The position numbers and the translations under genes are program-made. The notes under the pieces are model-generated. The model made no database searches and was not told the DNA's origin. It saw nothing but the letters and a program-made list of their open reading frames with translations. Shown piece by piece: positions 53,043 through 61,128 of a DNA stretch of 64,000 nucleotides; positions within the stretch are counted from its first letter, which is position 1; each line of letters opens with the position of its first letter. Origin of the DNA: Jejuia sp040720935 (lineage in GTDB: Bacteria; Bacteroidota; Bacteroidia; Flavobacteriales; Flavobacteriaceae); assembly GCF_040720935.1 (NCBI RefSeq), contig NZ_JBFDAE010000001.1, positions 248,001-312,000 on the forward strand. Direction: 5' to 3'.

Positions 53043-53723
53043 ATGCAAAAAATAATCATAACAGCAATCGTTTTAGCAATGTGTAGCTCTGTTTTTTCAC
53101 AAAAGAAAGAAACTGACGAATACATTCAATTTGATGATAGAAAAAACACGGTTCATGGTGTTTATATAGGTTTAACCCAACATTTAGGAGAACTTTCCGA
53201 TGAATGGGCAAGTTTTACGACTCTTAAATTGGCGTATGTAGCCAACAGAAAGCTGGAAATTGGCGTAGCGGGAACGTTTTTTTTCAGCGAACAACCCAAT
53301 ACAACGGGTGTTTTTAGAGGCGATGAAACCTTACTCATTGGGGGCTATGCAGGCTTGCATCTAGAACCTATACTATTTGGCACCAAATTTATAAGTGTCT
53401 CGTTTCCAATATTAATTGGTGGTGGCGCCATAACGCTTTTAGAAGAAAAAGAATCTGGAGGCTATGATTTTACTACGGACGAAATTGATGCTGGTAAAAT
53501 AGAATTCGACTCTTTCTTTATAGTAGAACCTGGTGTGAATTTACAATACAACATTTCAAGGTTTGTGCAATTAGAAACAGGAGTTAAATATCGGTTTTCA
53601 GACGCATTTAGAGTGGTGCATTCCGATAAAGATTATATGAATGGGTTTTCAGCAGGATTAGGACTTAAAATTGGCATTTTTAATATGGGTAGAAAGAAGA
53701 AGAAAATTAAGGATGATTTTTAG
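53043..53723 (+). CDS. Outer-membrane beta-barrel protein
   Basis: A 226-residue protein with a signal peptide (cut near VFSQ, residue ~19). Amphipathic strands typical of an eight-stranded barrel follow: NTVHGVYIGLTQHLGE, FTTLKLAYVANRKLEIGVAGTFFFSE, ETLLIGGYAGLHLEPILF, FISVSFPILIGGGAITLLEE, FFIVEPGVNLQYNISRFVQLETGVKYRFSD. The last strand (GFSAGLGLKIGIFNMG) is followed by a Lys-rich tail, so the C-terminal Phe rule is met only loosely. It is 12 bp after the DUF4097-like gene and probably the last gene of the sigma factor unit. Confidence 0.75.
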   Translation: MQKIIITAIVLAMCSSVFSQKKETDEYIQFDDRKNTVHGVYIGLTQHLGELSDEWASFTTLKLAYVANRKLEIGVAGTFFFSEQPNTTGVFRGDETLLIGGYAGLHLEPILFGTKFISVSFPILIGGGAITLLEEKESGGYDFTTDEIDAGKIEFDSFFIVEPGVNLQYNISRFVQLETGVKYRFSDAFRVVHSDKDYMNGFSAGLGLKIGIFNMGRKKKKIKDDF

Positions 53724-53738
53724 TGATAAATGTTTCCC

Positions 53739-53783
53739 AGACCTATCAGTCCCGACGCTTCGGGATTAAAACCCGAAAGGTCT
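53739..53783. repeat. Nested palindromic repeat, AGACC...GGTCT family
   Basis: AGACCTATCAG and GAAAGGTCT arms enclosing a CCCGACGCTTCGGG hairpin. Lies between the convergent OMP and holB genes. Confidence 0.65.
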
Positions 53784-53792
53784 AATTTTGGT

Positions 53793-54947
53793 TTACTCCG
53801 CTTTCTTATGAAGTAGTCTAGTCAACTTTATCGATAAATCCGTCAAAATAATTTTAGAATTCCCATTCCGTTCAATATGGTAAATAGCATCTTGTAGTTC
53901 ATTACTAATATCCATAATATTATTGCCATGCACAAAAGGCGCAAAATTTTCCAATTTAAACTTTTCGGTTTTTGGCTCAAAAAACACCAAATCGGTTGCA
54001 TTATAATTCAAAAGTAACGCCTGACGGAAAAAATCCAAACAAAAATTCAAAAACTGCTTTTGGGTTTCACGCCCTGTTTTGGCAATATCCTCACTCCAAG
54101 AAATTAAATCATGAATGGCAGCTTTGTTCCCTTTGGCTTTAAAAGCACTCCGAATCCAAAAGATAAACCATGTTTCAAATTGTGTGTCTTCAGAATCATG
54201 ATATACTAAATCACAAGCTTTATTATAATTTCCGTTAGATTGATGTGCTATTTTAGTAGCTATAGAAGTCTCTAAATTGTACTGTTTAATGATAGCGTCT
54301 TTAATCACCTCTTCTGCCAAGGGCGGAAAATGTAATATTTGACAACGCGAGCGAATGGTATTGATGATTTGCTCTTCATCTTCAGCAATCAATAAAAAAA
54401 TCGTTTTATTTGGAGGCTCTTCAATCAACTTTAAAAGTTTATTTGCGCAAGCAGTATTCATCTTTTCTGCCATCCAAATCAGCATCACTTTATAACCACC
54501 TTCATAAGATTTTAAGGTTAATGACTTTACAATATTGAGCGCTTCTTCAACCCCAATCTGTCCTTGTTTATTATCAACGCCCAGCAGTTTGTACCAATCA
54601 AATAAATTGCCGTAAGGTTGTTCCTTTAAAAGTTGCCGCCATTCTTCCAAATAAAAACTGGAAACCGGTTTGCTTTTCACTTTATCGCTTGTAGTAACAG
54701 GAAACGCAAAATGTAAATCGGGATGCGAAAAGTTTTTGAATTTTAAATTGCAAGCTTCATTTCCCGTATTATTTTCTCCTTCAGAATTTGAACATAAAAT
54801 ATATTGGGCATAGGCCAATGCCATAGGTAAAGTTCCAGAACCTTCGTTCCCTATAAATAATTGTGCATGCGGAATTCTACCATTATCAGCACTTTTGGTA
54901 AGGTGTGATTTTATGTGTTCTTGTCCTAAAACGTCTGAAAATAACAT
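53793..54947 (-). CDS. holB: DNA polymerase III delta' subunit
   Basis: A 384-residue clamp-loader protein. It starts MLFSDVLGQEHIKSHLTKSADNGRIPHAQLFIGNEGSGTLPMALAYAQYILC: the delta'-type N-terminus with a degenerate P-loop (GNEGSGTL, no Lys), as expected for a subunit that does not hydrolyse ATP. Next come the sensor region VMLIWMAEKMNTACANKLLKLIEEPPNKTIFLLIAEDEEQIINTIRSRCQILHFPPL (~150-210, with the SRC motif) and a helical C-terminal collar. Delta' stabilises and opens the beta clamp loader during replication. Confidence 0.93.
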   Translation of the reverse strand: MLFSDVLGQEHIKSHLTKSADNGRIPHAQLFIGNEGSGTLPMALAYAQYILCSNSEGENNTGNEACNLKFKNFSHPDLHFAFPVTTSDKVKSKPVSSFYLEEWRQLLKEQPYGNLFDWYKLLGVDNKQGQIGVEEALNIVKSLTLKSYEGGYKVMLIWMAEKMNTACANKLLKLIEEPPNKTIFLLIAEDEEQIINTIRSRCQILHFPPLAEEVIKDAIIKQYNLETSIATKIAHQSNGNYNKACDLVYHDSEDTQFETWFIFWIRSAFKAKGNKAAIHDLISWSEDIAKTGRETQKQFLNFCLDFFRQALLLNYNATDLVFFEPKTEKFKLENFAPFVHGNNIMDISNELQDAIYHIERNGNSKIILTDLSIKLTRLLHKKAE

Positions 54948-54977
54948 TTAACAAACCTACATATTTTTTTCTATTTT

Positions 54978-55034
54978 AGACCTTTGTCAGGTTAGATACT
55001 GAAACAAGTTCAGCACAGGAAACCTGAAAGGTCT
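54978..55034. repeat. Nested palindromic repeat, AGACC...GGTCT family
   Basis: AGACCTTTGTCAGGTT ... AACCTGAAAGGTCT arms with CTGAAACAAGTTCAG inserted between them, in the holB-pgk divergent gap. Confidence 0.65.
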
Positions 55035-55120
55035 CTAAACCAATCAATTCTTTTTTGAAAAACTTTTGAATTTCAAACGTTTTCGTGAAAAAACAGATTT
55101 TAAATGGGGTTTTAATTAGT

Positions 55121-55128
55121 TACATTTG
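55121..55128 (+). promoter_or_regulatory. -7 promoter element of pgk
   Basis: TACATTTG, an exact TAnnTTTG match, 35 bp upstream of the pgk ATG at 55164. Confidence 0.55.
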
Positions 55129-55163
55129 TGAATCAAATAGTTAAAAATAAATTTAAATATATA

Positions 55164-56351
55164 ATGAAGACTCTAAACGATTTTAATTTCGAAAATAAAA
55201 AAGCCTTAATCCGTGTAGATTTTAATGTGCCTTTAAATGATAATTTTGAAGTTACGGATGCTACGAGAATAGTATCTGCGAAACCAACAATTATCAAGAT
55301 TTTAGAAGATGGCGGAAGCTGTATTTTAATGTCGCATTTAGGGCGTCCAAAAGGATTTCAAGATGAGTTTTCGTTAAAACATATTGCAAAAAAAGTTGAA
55401 GATATTTTAGGCGTAGAAGTAAAAACAATTGCCGATTGTATTGGTAATGATGTTGAAGCTGCTGCGGCAAATTTACAACCAGGAGAAATTCTATTATTAG
55501 AAAACTTGCGTTTCTATAAAGAGGAAACTGCCGGAGATAAAGATTTTGCCGAAAAATTATCGAAATTAGGAGATATCTATGTAAACGATGCCTTTGGAAC
55601 GGCTCACAGAGCGCATGCATCTACAACTATTGTAGCTCAGTTTTTTGAAGGCAAAAAATGCTTCGGCAACTTATTGGCCCAAGAAATTGAAAGCATCAAT
55701 AAAGTAATGGAAACAGGAGAAAAACCTGTTTTAGCAATCTTAGGAGGTGCAAAAGTATCTTCTAAAATCACAATTATTGAAAATATTTTGGATAAAGTAG
55801 ATCACCTTATTATTGGTGGTGGTATGGCATTTACTTTTGTAAAAGCACAAGGAGGTAAAATAGGAAATTCTATTTGTGAAGACGATAAAATGCCTTTAGC
55901 TTTAGATATCTTAAAACAAGCCAAAGCCAAAAACGTTCAGATTCATATTCCTGTTGACACTATTGCTGCGGATGATTTTAGTAACGATGCAAATACTCAA
56001 ATTTTAGATATCAACGAAATTCCCGATGGATGGGAAGGTGTTGATGCAGGGCCAAAATCTAGAAAACAATTTCATGATATAGTGATGCAATCTAAAACTA
56101 TTCTTTGGAACGGACCACTTGGGGTTTTTGAAATGGAAAGCTTTGCTCAAGGTACTATTGAGCTTGGAAATTCTATTGCTGAAGCCACTAAAAACGGCGC
56201 ATTTTCACTTGTAGGTGGAGGAGATTCTGTTGCTGCGGTAAAACAATTTGGTTTTGAAGATAAAGTAAGTTATGTAAGTACAGGCGGTGGCGCAATGCTT
56301 GAAAGCTTGGAAGGAAAAACATTGCCCGGAATTGCTGCTATTTTGGAATAG
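55164..56351 (+). CDS. pgk: Phosphoglycerate kinase
   Basis: The start is ATG 55164 (MKTLNDFNFENKKALIRVDFNVPLN); the frame from 55128 would begin inside the -7 element. The 395-residue glycolytic enzyme transfers the acyl phosphate of 1,3-bisphosphoglycerate to ADP. Family blocks: RVDFNVPLND, MSHLGRPKG, LLLENLRFYKEE, DAFGTAHRAHAST, LGGAKVSSKI, the nucleotide-site WNGPLGVFEMESFAQGT and the C-terminal GGGDSVAAVKQFG and STGGGAMLESLEGKTLPG. Length and motifs are normal. Confidence 0.97.
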   Translation: MKTLNDFNFENKKALIRVDFNVPLNDNFEVTDATRIVSAKPTIIKILEDGGSCILMSHLGRPKGFQDEFSLKHIAKKVEDILGVEVKTIADCIGNDVEAAAANLQPGEILLLENLRFYKEETAGDKDFAEKLSKLGDIYVNDAFGTAHRAHASTTIVAQFFEGKKCFGNLLAQEIESINKVMETGEKPVLAILGGAKVSSKITIIENILDKVDHLIIGGGMAFTFVKAQGGKIGNSICEDDKMPLALDILKQAKAKNVQIHIPVDTIAADDFSNDANTQILDINEIPDGWEGVDAGPKSRKQFHDIVMQSKTILWNGPLGVFEMESFAQGTIELGNSIAEATKNGAFSLVGGGDSVAAVKQFGFEDKVSYVSTGGGAMLESLEGKTLPGIAAILE

Positions 56352-56371
56352 AATAAATGAGTTTTTTGATG

Positions 56372-56402
56372 GCTCTCACAGATCTTTAACACCTGTGAGA
56401 GC
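56372..56402. repeat. Intergenic palindrome after pgk
   Basis: GCTCTCACAG with CTGTGAGAGC, perfect 10-bp arms and an 11-nt centre. There is no T run, so it is not a classical terminator. It is styled like the dispersed repeat family but with different arms. Confidence 0.7.
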
Positions 56403-56455
56403 TTGATAATGGTGCAAATATAAATTAGGAACAATTTTTGTATATTTGATATATT

Positions 56456-56707
56456 ATGAATACAACCAACTTTACGAGAGAAGAATTGGCACAGTATATA
56501 TTACATACTGCTAAAGATTCTGTTGTTAATAAAATAAAAAATATTGTTTCAAAAGAACACGACGGCAAAATTGTTGCCTATACTACCAAAGGAAAACCTT
56601 TAAGTGAAAATCAGTTCAGAGCAGAGGTTCAAAAAGGAATGGACGATGTAAAATCTGGTCGTATTATTTCAGAAGAAGATTTAGCTAAAGAGATTGAAAA
56701 TTGGTAA
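56456..56707 (+). CDS. Putative antitoxin of a RelE/ParE-type pair
   Basis: An 83-residue protein: a short helical N-terminus (TREELAQYILHTAKDSVVNKIKNIV), a small strand hairpin (DGKIVAYTTKGKPLSENQF), and an acidic C-terminal helix (GMDDVKSGRIISEEDLAKEIENW), the usual toxin-wrapping tail of such antitoxins. The stop codon TAA is immediately followed by the ATG of a toxin-like frame. A TATATTTGATATA-like stretch upstream (near 56440) could be its promoter. The family is not firmly recognised; the call is based on size, tail and context. Confidence 0.68.
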   Translation: MNTTNFTREELAQYILHTAKDSVVNKIKNIVSKEHDGKIVAYTTKGKPLSENQFRAEVQKGMDDVKSGRIISEEDLAKEIENW

Positions 56708-57010
56708 ATGACAAAATCTTCATATAAAGTTTATTGGTCTTATTCTGCTAAAACCAATTTAAAAGACATTTACGGTTTTATAAAACAAAAATCCAAACAA
56801 GGTGCTAAAAACGTTTTAGCTGATATTAGAAAGGCATCAAAATCATTACATTTTCCTGAGCAAACTTAAGTAGATGAATATGTTCCATCTTGTAGGAGAA
56901 TAATTGTTAGGAACTATAAAATATTATATACTTTTGACGAAGTTAAGAATATTTTAACTGTGGTAAGAGTTTTTGATACAAGACAAAATCCAGACTCTAT
57001 TAAGAAATAA
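56708..57010 (+). pseudogene. RelE/ParE-family toxin interrupted by a stop codon
   Basis: Read through, the frame gives a 100-residue RelE/ParE toxin: KVYWSYSAKTNLKDIYGFIKQKS at the start, then VDEYVPSCRRIIVRNYKILYTFDEVKNILTVVRVFDTRQNP, the classic C-terminal half with R.....Y.I.Y....V..I.V.RVFD.RQNP. Codon 54 (56867-56869) is TAA, splitting PEQT from VDEYVP. The frame is otherwise intact from ATG directly after the antitoxin to TAA at 57008. One base change explains the loss (for example CAA to TAA). The toxin is therefore presumably inactive while the antitoxin frame is intact. Confidence 0.85.
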
Positions 57011-57090
57011 ATAGCATTTAAGTTTTCAAATTCCCCGAAAAAATACGATTTTAGCAGTAATATCGTTCACTTATAAATTGAATAGATACT

Positions 57091-58650
57091 ATGGCTTATC
57101 GTTTTTTTATAACATTCTTTCTCATAATTAGTGGTGTTTGTTTTGCGCAAACCCAAGATTCTACAACTGTAAAAGTTGAAGTCGTTAAAGACACTTTAGT
57201 TGATCTAAAACAAGAGAGCATGGTGTCTATCGAAGCCATTATTGAAGAAGATAGTCTTTCTATAAAAACATTTAAAGATGACGAGTTTTCGGCTGAAATT
57301 GATGCAAAATGGCGAGAGGAATTATACAACAATACCCTGTTTGATACCATCTACAAATCGGTAACAGAACTTACTTTTGAAGAAATAGATTATCCTGAAT
57401 TACCAACCGATACGCTTAAAAAGCGCTTAGAAGAATTAAATGCAAGAACGCCGTTTAATGTAGAGTACAATCCATCTTTAGAAAGCGTCATAAAATCTTA
57501 TTTAAAACACAGAAGAAAGCATTTACAAAAATTGATGACCATGAGTGCTTTCTATTTTCCGTTGTTTGAGCAGGAGTTGGACAATCAAAATATTCCGTTG
57601 GAAATAAAATATTTAGCCATAGTAGAATCTGCTTTAAAACCAAATGCAAAATCTAGAGTTGGCGCAACAGGTCTTTGGCAGTTTATGTTCAGTACTGGGA
57701 AAATGTATGGTCTGGATGTAAGTAGTTATGTTGATGAACGCAGCGACCCTATTAAATCTACTACCGCAGCAGCAAAATATTTGGCAAGATTGTATAAGAT
57801 TTTTGGCGATTGGGATTTAGCTTTAGCAGCCTATAATTCGGGACCGGGAAATGTATCAAAAGCCATTCGCAGGTCTGGAGGTTATAGAAACTATTGGAAT
57901 ATTCGTCATAATTTACCACGGGAAACGGCAGGTTATTTACCAGCATTTTTAGCGAATATGTATATTTTTGAGTATGCCGAAGCACACGGTTTTAAACGCT
58001 ATAAACCAGAGCAAGTGTATTTTGAGACAGATACGGTTGTGGTAAAACAGATGATAAGTTTAGATCAAGTTTCTGAAATTACAAAAACACCAATTGAAAA
58101 ATTACAGTTTTTAAACCCTTCCTATAAACTAGACATTATTCCCGTAGTGAAAGGTGAAAACTACACATTGCGTTTGCCAACTGATGTTATTGGAACATTT
58201 GTGAATAACGAAAATGAAATTTATGCTTTAGCCAAGGCAGAGAGAGATAAACAAGAAAAACCATTGCCACAGCTGTTTAACGCTGATGATAAAGTGCGTT
58301 ATCGCGTTAAATCTGGTGATTATCTCGGGAAAATTTCAAGAAAATATGGCGTAAGGGTAAGTGATATAAAAAAATGGAATGGCTTACGAAGTAACAATTT
58401 AAAGATTGGTCAGCGATTGACAATTTATCCCAGAAAACCTAACGTTACAGCATCTACCAACGTAACCGCTAAAGTAAAACCTAAGCCTATTTCTGGTGAA
58501 GTGTTTATCTACACAGTTAAGAATGGCGACTCACTTTGGAGTATTTCGCAAAAATTTTCTGGAGTTTCTATGCAGAATATTAAAGATTGGAACGGTATTA
58601 GTGGTAGTAGATTAAAACCTGGAATGAAACTCAAAATTTCCAAAGGCTAA
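57091..58650 (+). CDS. LysM-containing lytic murein transglycosylase (MltD-like)
   Basis: A 519-residue exported protein (signal peptide cut near CFAQ, residue ~20). Residues ~130-290 are the SLT domain: IPLEIKYLAIVESALKPNAKSRVGATGLWQFMFSTGKMYGLDV with the catalytic Glu in VESAL, AAKYLARLYKIFGDWDLALAAYNSGPGNV, and the ETAGYLPAFLANMYI end. Two LysM peptidoglycan-binding domains follow: VRYRVKSGDYLGKISRKYGV (~405-450) and FIYTVKNGDSLWSISQKFSG (~473-517). It cleaves the glycan strands of murein to 1,6-anhydro ends in the periplasm. Confidence 0.94.
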   Translation: MAYRFFITFFLIISGVCFAQTQDSTTVKVEVVKDTLVDLKQESMVSIEAIIEEDSLSIKTFKDDEFSAEIDAKWREELYNNTLFDTIYKSVTELTFEEIDYPELPTDTLKKRLEELNARTPFNVEYNPSLESVIKSYLKHRRKHLQKLMTMSAFYFPLFEQELDNQNIPLEIKYLAIVESALKPNAKSRVGATGLWQFMFSTGKMYGLDVSSYVDERSDPIKSTTAAAKYLARLYKIFGDWDLALAAYNSGPGNVSKAIRRSGGYRNYWNIRHNLPRETAGYLPAFLANMYIFEYAEAHGFKRYKPEQVYFETDTVVVKQMISLDQVSEITKTPIEKLQFLNPSYKLDIIPVVKGENYTLRLPTDVIGTFVNNENEIYALAKAERDKQEKPLPQLFNADDKVRYRVKSGDYLGKISRKYGVRVSDIKKWNGLRSNNLKIGQRLTIYPRKPNVTASTNVTAKVKPKPISGEVFIYTVKNGDSLWSISQKFSGVSMQNIKDWNGISGSRLKPGMKLKISKG

Positions 58651-58679
58651 TTTCCAAAAAAATATAAAAAAATATAGAG

Positions 58680-59672
58680 ATGAAAAAAATATTAGGTGTT
58701 TTACTAATAACATTGCTGGTAGTATCATGTAAAGATGGAAACTCCAAAAATGATAGAATACTGTTTGATTCACAAGGAAGAGTTAATCATATATCCGTGG
58801 TTGTTGATAATGAAGCATGGAACGGTATTTTGGGAGAAGCTATAAGAGATGTGCTGGCAACTCCTATTTATGGCTTGCCTCAAGATGAGCCAACCTTCAA
58901 CATTAATCAAATTCCACCACAAGTATTTACAGATTTTATAACGAGGACTAGAACTGTTTTAAAGATAGAATTAGGTAAACCAGCAGGAATTCATTTCAAG
59001 GATGATGTTTATGCTACACCACAAAAAGTCATTGTAATCTCAGGGAAACATAAAAATGAAATTATAGCTCTTTTAAAAGAAAACGGGCCTAAAATTATTG
59101 AAACTTTCAAGAATATCGAATTAAGCTATAAACAAAGCCAAATGCGAAAATCTTTATACAATGCTCAGGTTATTAAGAAAAACTTAGGGTTAACTATTGA
59201 GTTTCCCTCAGTCTATAGAATAGGGAAAACGAATGCTAAGGATGAAGACAAATTTTACTGGATAAAACAAGATATTAGAACTGGTTACACGAATATTTTA
59301 TTATATGAATTACCACATTCGGCGATAAATAGGGATAGTAGTTTAGTAGAACAGATTATAAAAATAAGAGATTCTATTGGGAAAAAATATATTGAAGGCC
59401 CATTAGAAGGCAGTTATATGATAACCGAAAACATGTACACACCTTTTCATACCGAAATAATTTTAGACAACAAGCCAACTTTAGAAACCAAAGGCATGTG
59501 GAAAGTACATGGAGCCGTTATGGCAGGACCATATATTAATTACGCCATAGAAGATAAAATTAATAAGAGATGGATTATAGCCGAAGGGTTTACTTTTGCA
59601 CCCTCTGTAGAAAAACGCGATTATATGTTTGAGCTAGAAGCAATTATTAAAACCATAAAAATAGATAAATAA
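58680..59672 (+). CDS. DUF4837 family lipoprotein
   Basis: A 330-residue lipoprotein (lipobox VVSC, Cys17). It has the DUF4837 features: VNHISVVVDNEAWNGILGEAIRDVLATPIYGLPQDEPTFNINQIPP near the N-terminus, LGLTIEFPSVYRIGKTNAKDEDKFYWIKQDIRTGYTNILLYELP in the middle, and GMWKVHGAVMAGPYINYAIEDKINKRWIIAEGFTFAPSVEKRDYMFELEAIIKTIK at the end. Function unknown. It follows the lytic transglycosylase gene after 29 bp and is probably co-transcribed. Confidence 0.9.
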   Translation: MKKILGVLLITLLVVSCKDGNSKNDRILFDSQGRVNHISVVVDNEAWNGILGEAIRDVLATPIYGLPQDEPTFNINQIPPQVFTDFITRTRTVLKIELGKPAGIHFKDDVYATPQKVIVISGKHKNEIIALLKENGPKIIETFKNIELSYKQSQMRKSLYNAQVIKKNLGLTIEFPSVYRIGKTNAKDEDKFYWIKQDIRTGYTNILLYELPHSAINRDSSLVEQIIKIRDSIGKKYIEGPLEGSYMITENMYTPFHTEIILDNKPTLETKGMWKVHGAVMAGPYINYAIEDKINKRWIIAEGFTFAPSVEKRDYMFELEAIIKTIKIDK

Positions 59673-59752
59673 TTATTTGTGTCCATATTAAGGATAAAAG
59701 ATAAAAGACATAGGACAAGTACATTTCCCAAATTGCTAAAAAAAAAAGCTTA

Positions 59753-59838
59753 TTATAACCCGTTGTGCATTTTGGCCCTTTTTAATAAACAAATGTCAGT
59801 TGACAAAATTTTCTCAAAATGCACAACGGGTATTATAA
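59753..59838. repeat. Long inverted repeat between DUF4837 and tatA genes
   Basis: Arm 1 (59753-59774) and arm 2 (59815-59838) share a perfect 16-bp CCCGTTGTGCATTTTG plus an outer TTATAA, with a 2-bp indel between. The 40-bp centre holds GTCAGTTGAC. No protein-coding content is supported; a short open frame here is discounted. Confidence 0.75.
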
Positions 59839-59894
59839 TATATATCGATTTTTCTAAACACTAAAAATAATACAACTTAGAAACATTTAGGCAT

Positions 59895-59926
59895 AAAAAA
59901 ACCAACACGTAATATGTTGGTTTTTT
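59895..59926. terminator. Bidirectional terminator
   Basis: AAAAAACCAACA with TGTTGGTTTTTT, 7-nt loop. A-run on one side and T-run on the other serve the convergent DUF4837 and tatA genes. Confidence 0.88.
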
Positions 59927-59947
59927 GCTTTTTATAAAGATTGTAAA

Positions 59948-60136
59948 CTATTCAGCTTTATCTTTTTTTGGCTCGTCTTCTTCTTTACTGGCATCTTTAA
60001 ATTCTTTAATACCGCTTCCTAATCCGCGCATTAATTCAGGTATTTTTTTGCCGCCAAATATCAGTAATACAACCACTACAATTAATGTTATTTGTAGAGG
60101 GCCAATTACGCCTAGAAATATAGTTGATAAAATCAT
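59948..60136 (-). CDS. tatA: Sec-independent protein translocase TatA
   Basis: A 62-residue protein: one membrane helix (ITLIVVVVLLIFGGKKIPELMRGLG) followed by an amphipathic helix and a charged tail (GIKEFKDASKEEDEPKKDKAE). The FGGKKIPELMRGLGSGIKEFK block is the TatA/E signature. TatA forms the pore of the twin-arginine translocase for folded proteins. No tatC is next to it. Confidence 0.93.
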   Translation of the reverse strand: MILSTIFLGVIGPLQITLIVVVVLLIFGGKKIPELMRGLGSGIKEFKDASKEEDEPKKDKAE

Positions 60137-60264
60137 AATTTATTAATTTGGTACAAAGTTAAATAATTAAAGTTTAATAAAATCGTTTTTAACACTATTA
60201 GTAGTGCTTTAGTTAAGATAAACCCGACACGTTGAGATAATTTTATTTAATTTTGTTTTCAATT

Positions 60265-61128
60265 ATGAGTGAACAGAAACCAAAAAGAATTAGAAGGAGA
60301 CTACTGGATAAGTATCGCTTGGTAATACTTAACGAGAATACCTTTGAAGAACGCCTCTCTTTAAAACTGACCCGGTTAAACGTTTTTGTGGTGGTTACAC
60401 TTTCTAGCATTATTTTGGTTTGTCTCACCATATTATTGATTGCTTATTCTCCTTTAAAAGAATATATCCCTGGCTATTCCTCTACAGCCTTAAAAAAACA
60501 GGCTACAGAGTTGAGTTTTAAAACAGATTCGTTACAGCAAGTATTGGCTATGAACGAGAATTACTTTAACTCCATAAAAAAAGTACTAAGAGGCGATGTA
60601 AGTATGGAAAATTTCAATAAAGATTCTATTATTGAAGCCACAAAACTAGAAATAAGTGAAGTAGATTTAAATCCAACCAAGGAAGATTCGTTGCTTCGAG
60701 CAAAAGTCGATAAAGAAGATAAGTATAACCTTTTTGAGTCTGCTACTTCGGTTACAAACTTTGTATTGTTTCCTCCTGTAAACGGAACAATTAGCGAACC
60801 TTATAATATCAAGGAAAAGCACTATGCAGTTGATATTGTTGTCGCAAAAGACACACCCATAAAAGCTACTGCCGATGGCATTGTTATTTTTGCAGAATGG
60901 ACAGCAGGCACGGGACACGTGATTATTTTAGAACATAGTTACGGACTAATTTCAGTTTACAAGCATAATGCAACCTTAACAAAATCTCAAGGCGATTTGG
61001 TTAAAGCAGGTGAAGTTATTGCCACTTCTGGTAACACGGGAGAATTATCCACAGGCCCTCATTTGCATTTTGAATTATGGAGTGACGGTTACCCAATTAA
61101 TCCAACTAATTTTATAGATTTCGAATAA
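60265..61128 (+). CDS. M23 family metallopeptidase (LytM-like)
   Basis: The start is ATG 60265 (MSEQKPKRIRRRLLDKY); a TTG 12 bp upstream overlaps a TAATTTTG -7-like element at 60248. 287 residues: cytoplasmic Arg/Lys-rich N-terminus, one membrane helix (VVVTLSSIILVCLTILLIAY), a short coiled region, and a C-terminal M23 domain. The domain shows HYAVDIVVAKDTPIKATADGIVIFAEW (HxxxD metal motif), GHVIILEHSYGLISVYKHN, and GNTGELSTGPHLHFELW (HxH). Active-site residues are complete. It cleaves peptidoglycan cross-links or activates amidases in the periplasm. The next gene starts right after the stop codon. Confidence 0.92.
   Translation: MSEQKPKRIRRRLLDKYRLVILNENTFEERLSLKLTRLNVFVVVTLSSIILVCLTILLIAYSPLKEYIPGYSSTALKKQATELSFKTDSLQQVLAMNENYFNSIKKVLRGDVSMENFNKDSIIEATKLEISEVDLNPTKEDSLLRAKVDKEDKYNLFESATSVTNFVLFPPVNGTISEPYNIKEKHYAVDIVVAKDTPIKATADGIVIFAEWTAGTGHVIILEHSYGLISVYKHNATLTKSQGDLVKAGEVIATSGNTGELSTGPHLHFELWSDGYPINPTNFIDFE

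Noticed and set aside
59679..59864. A 61-codon open frame after the DUF4837 gene
   Set aside because: It runs through the long inverted repeat, has an unlikely composition and no family features.
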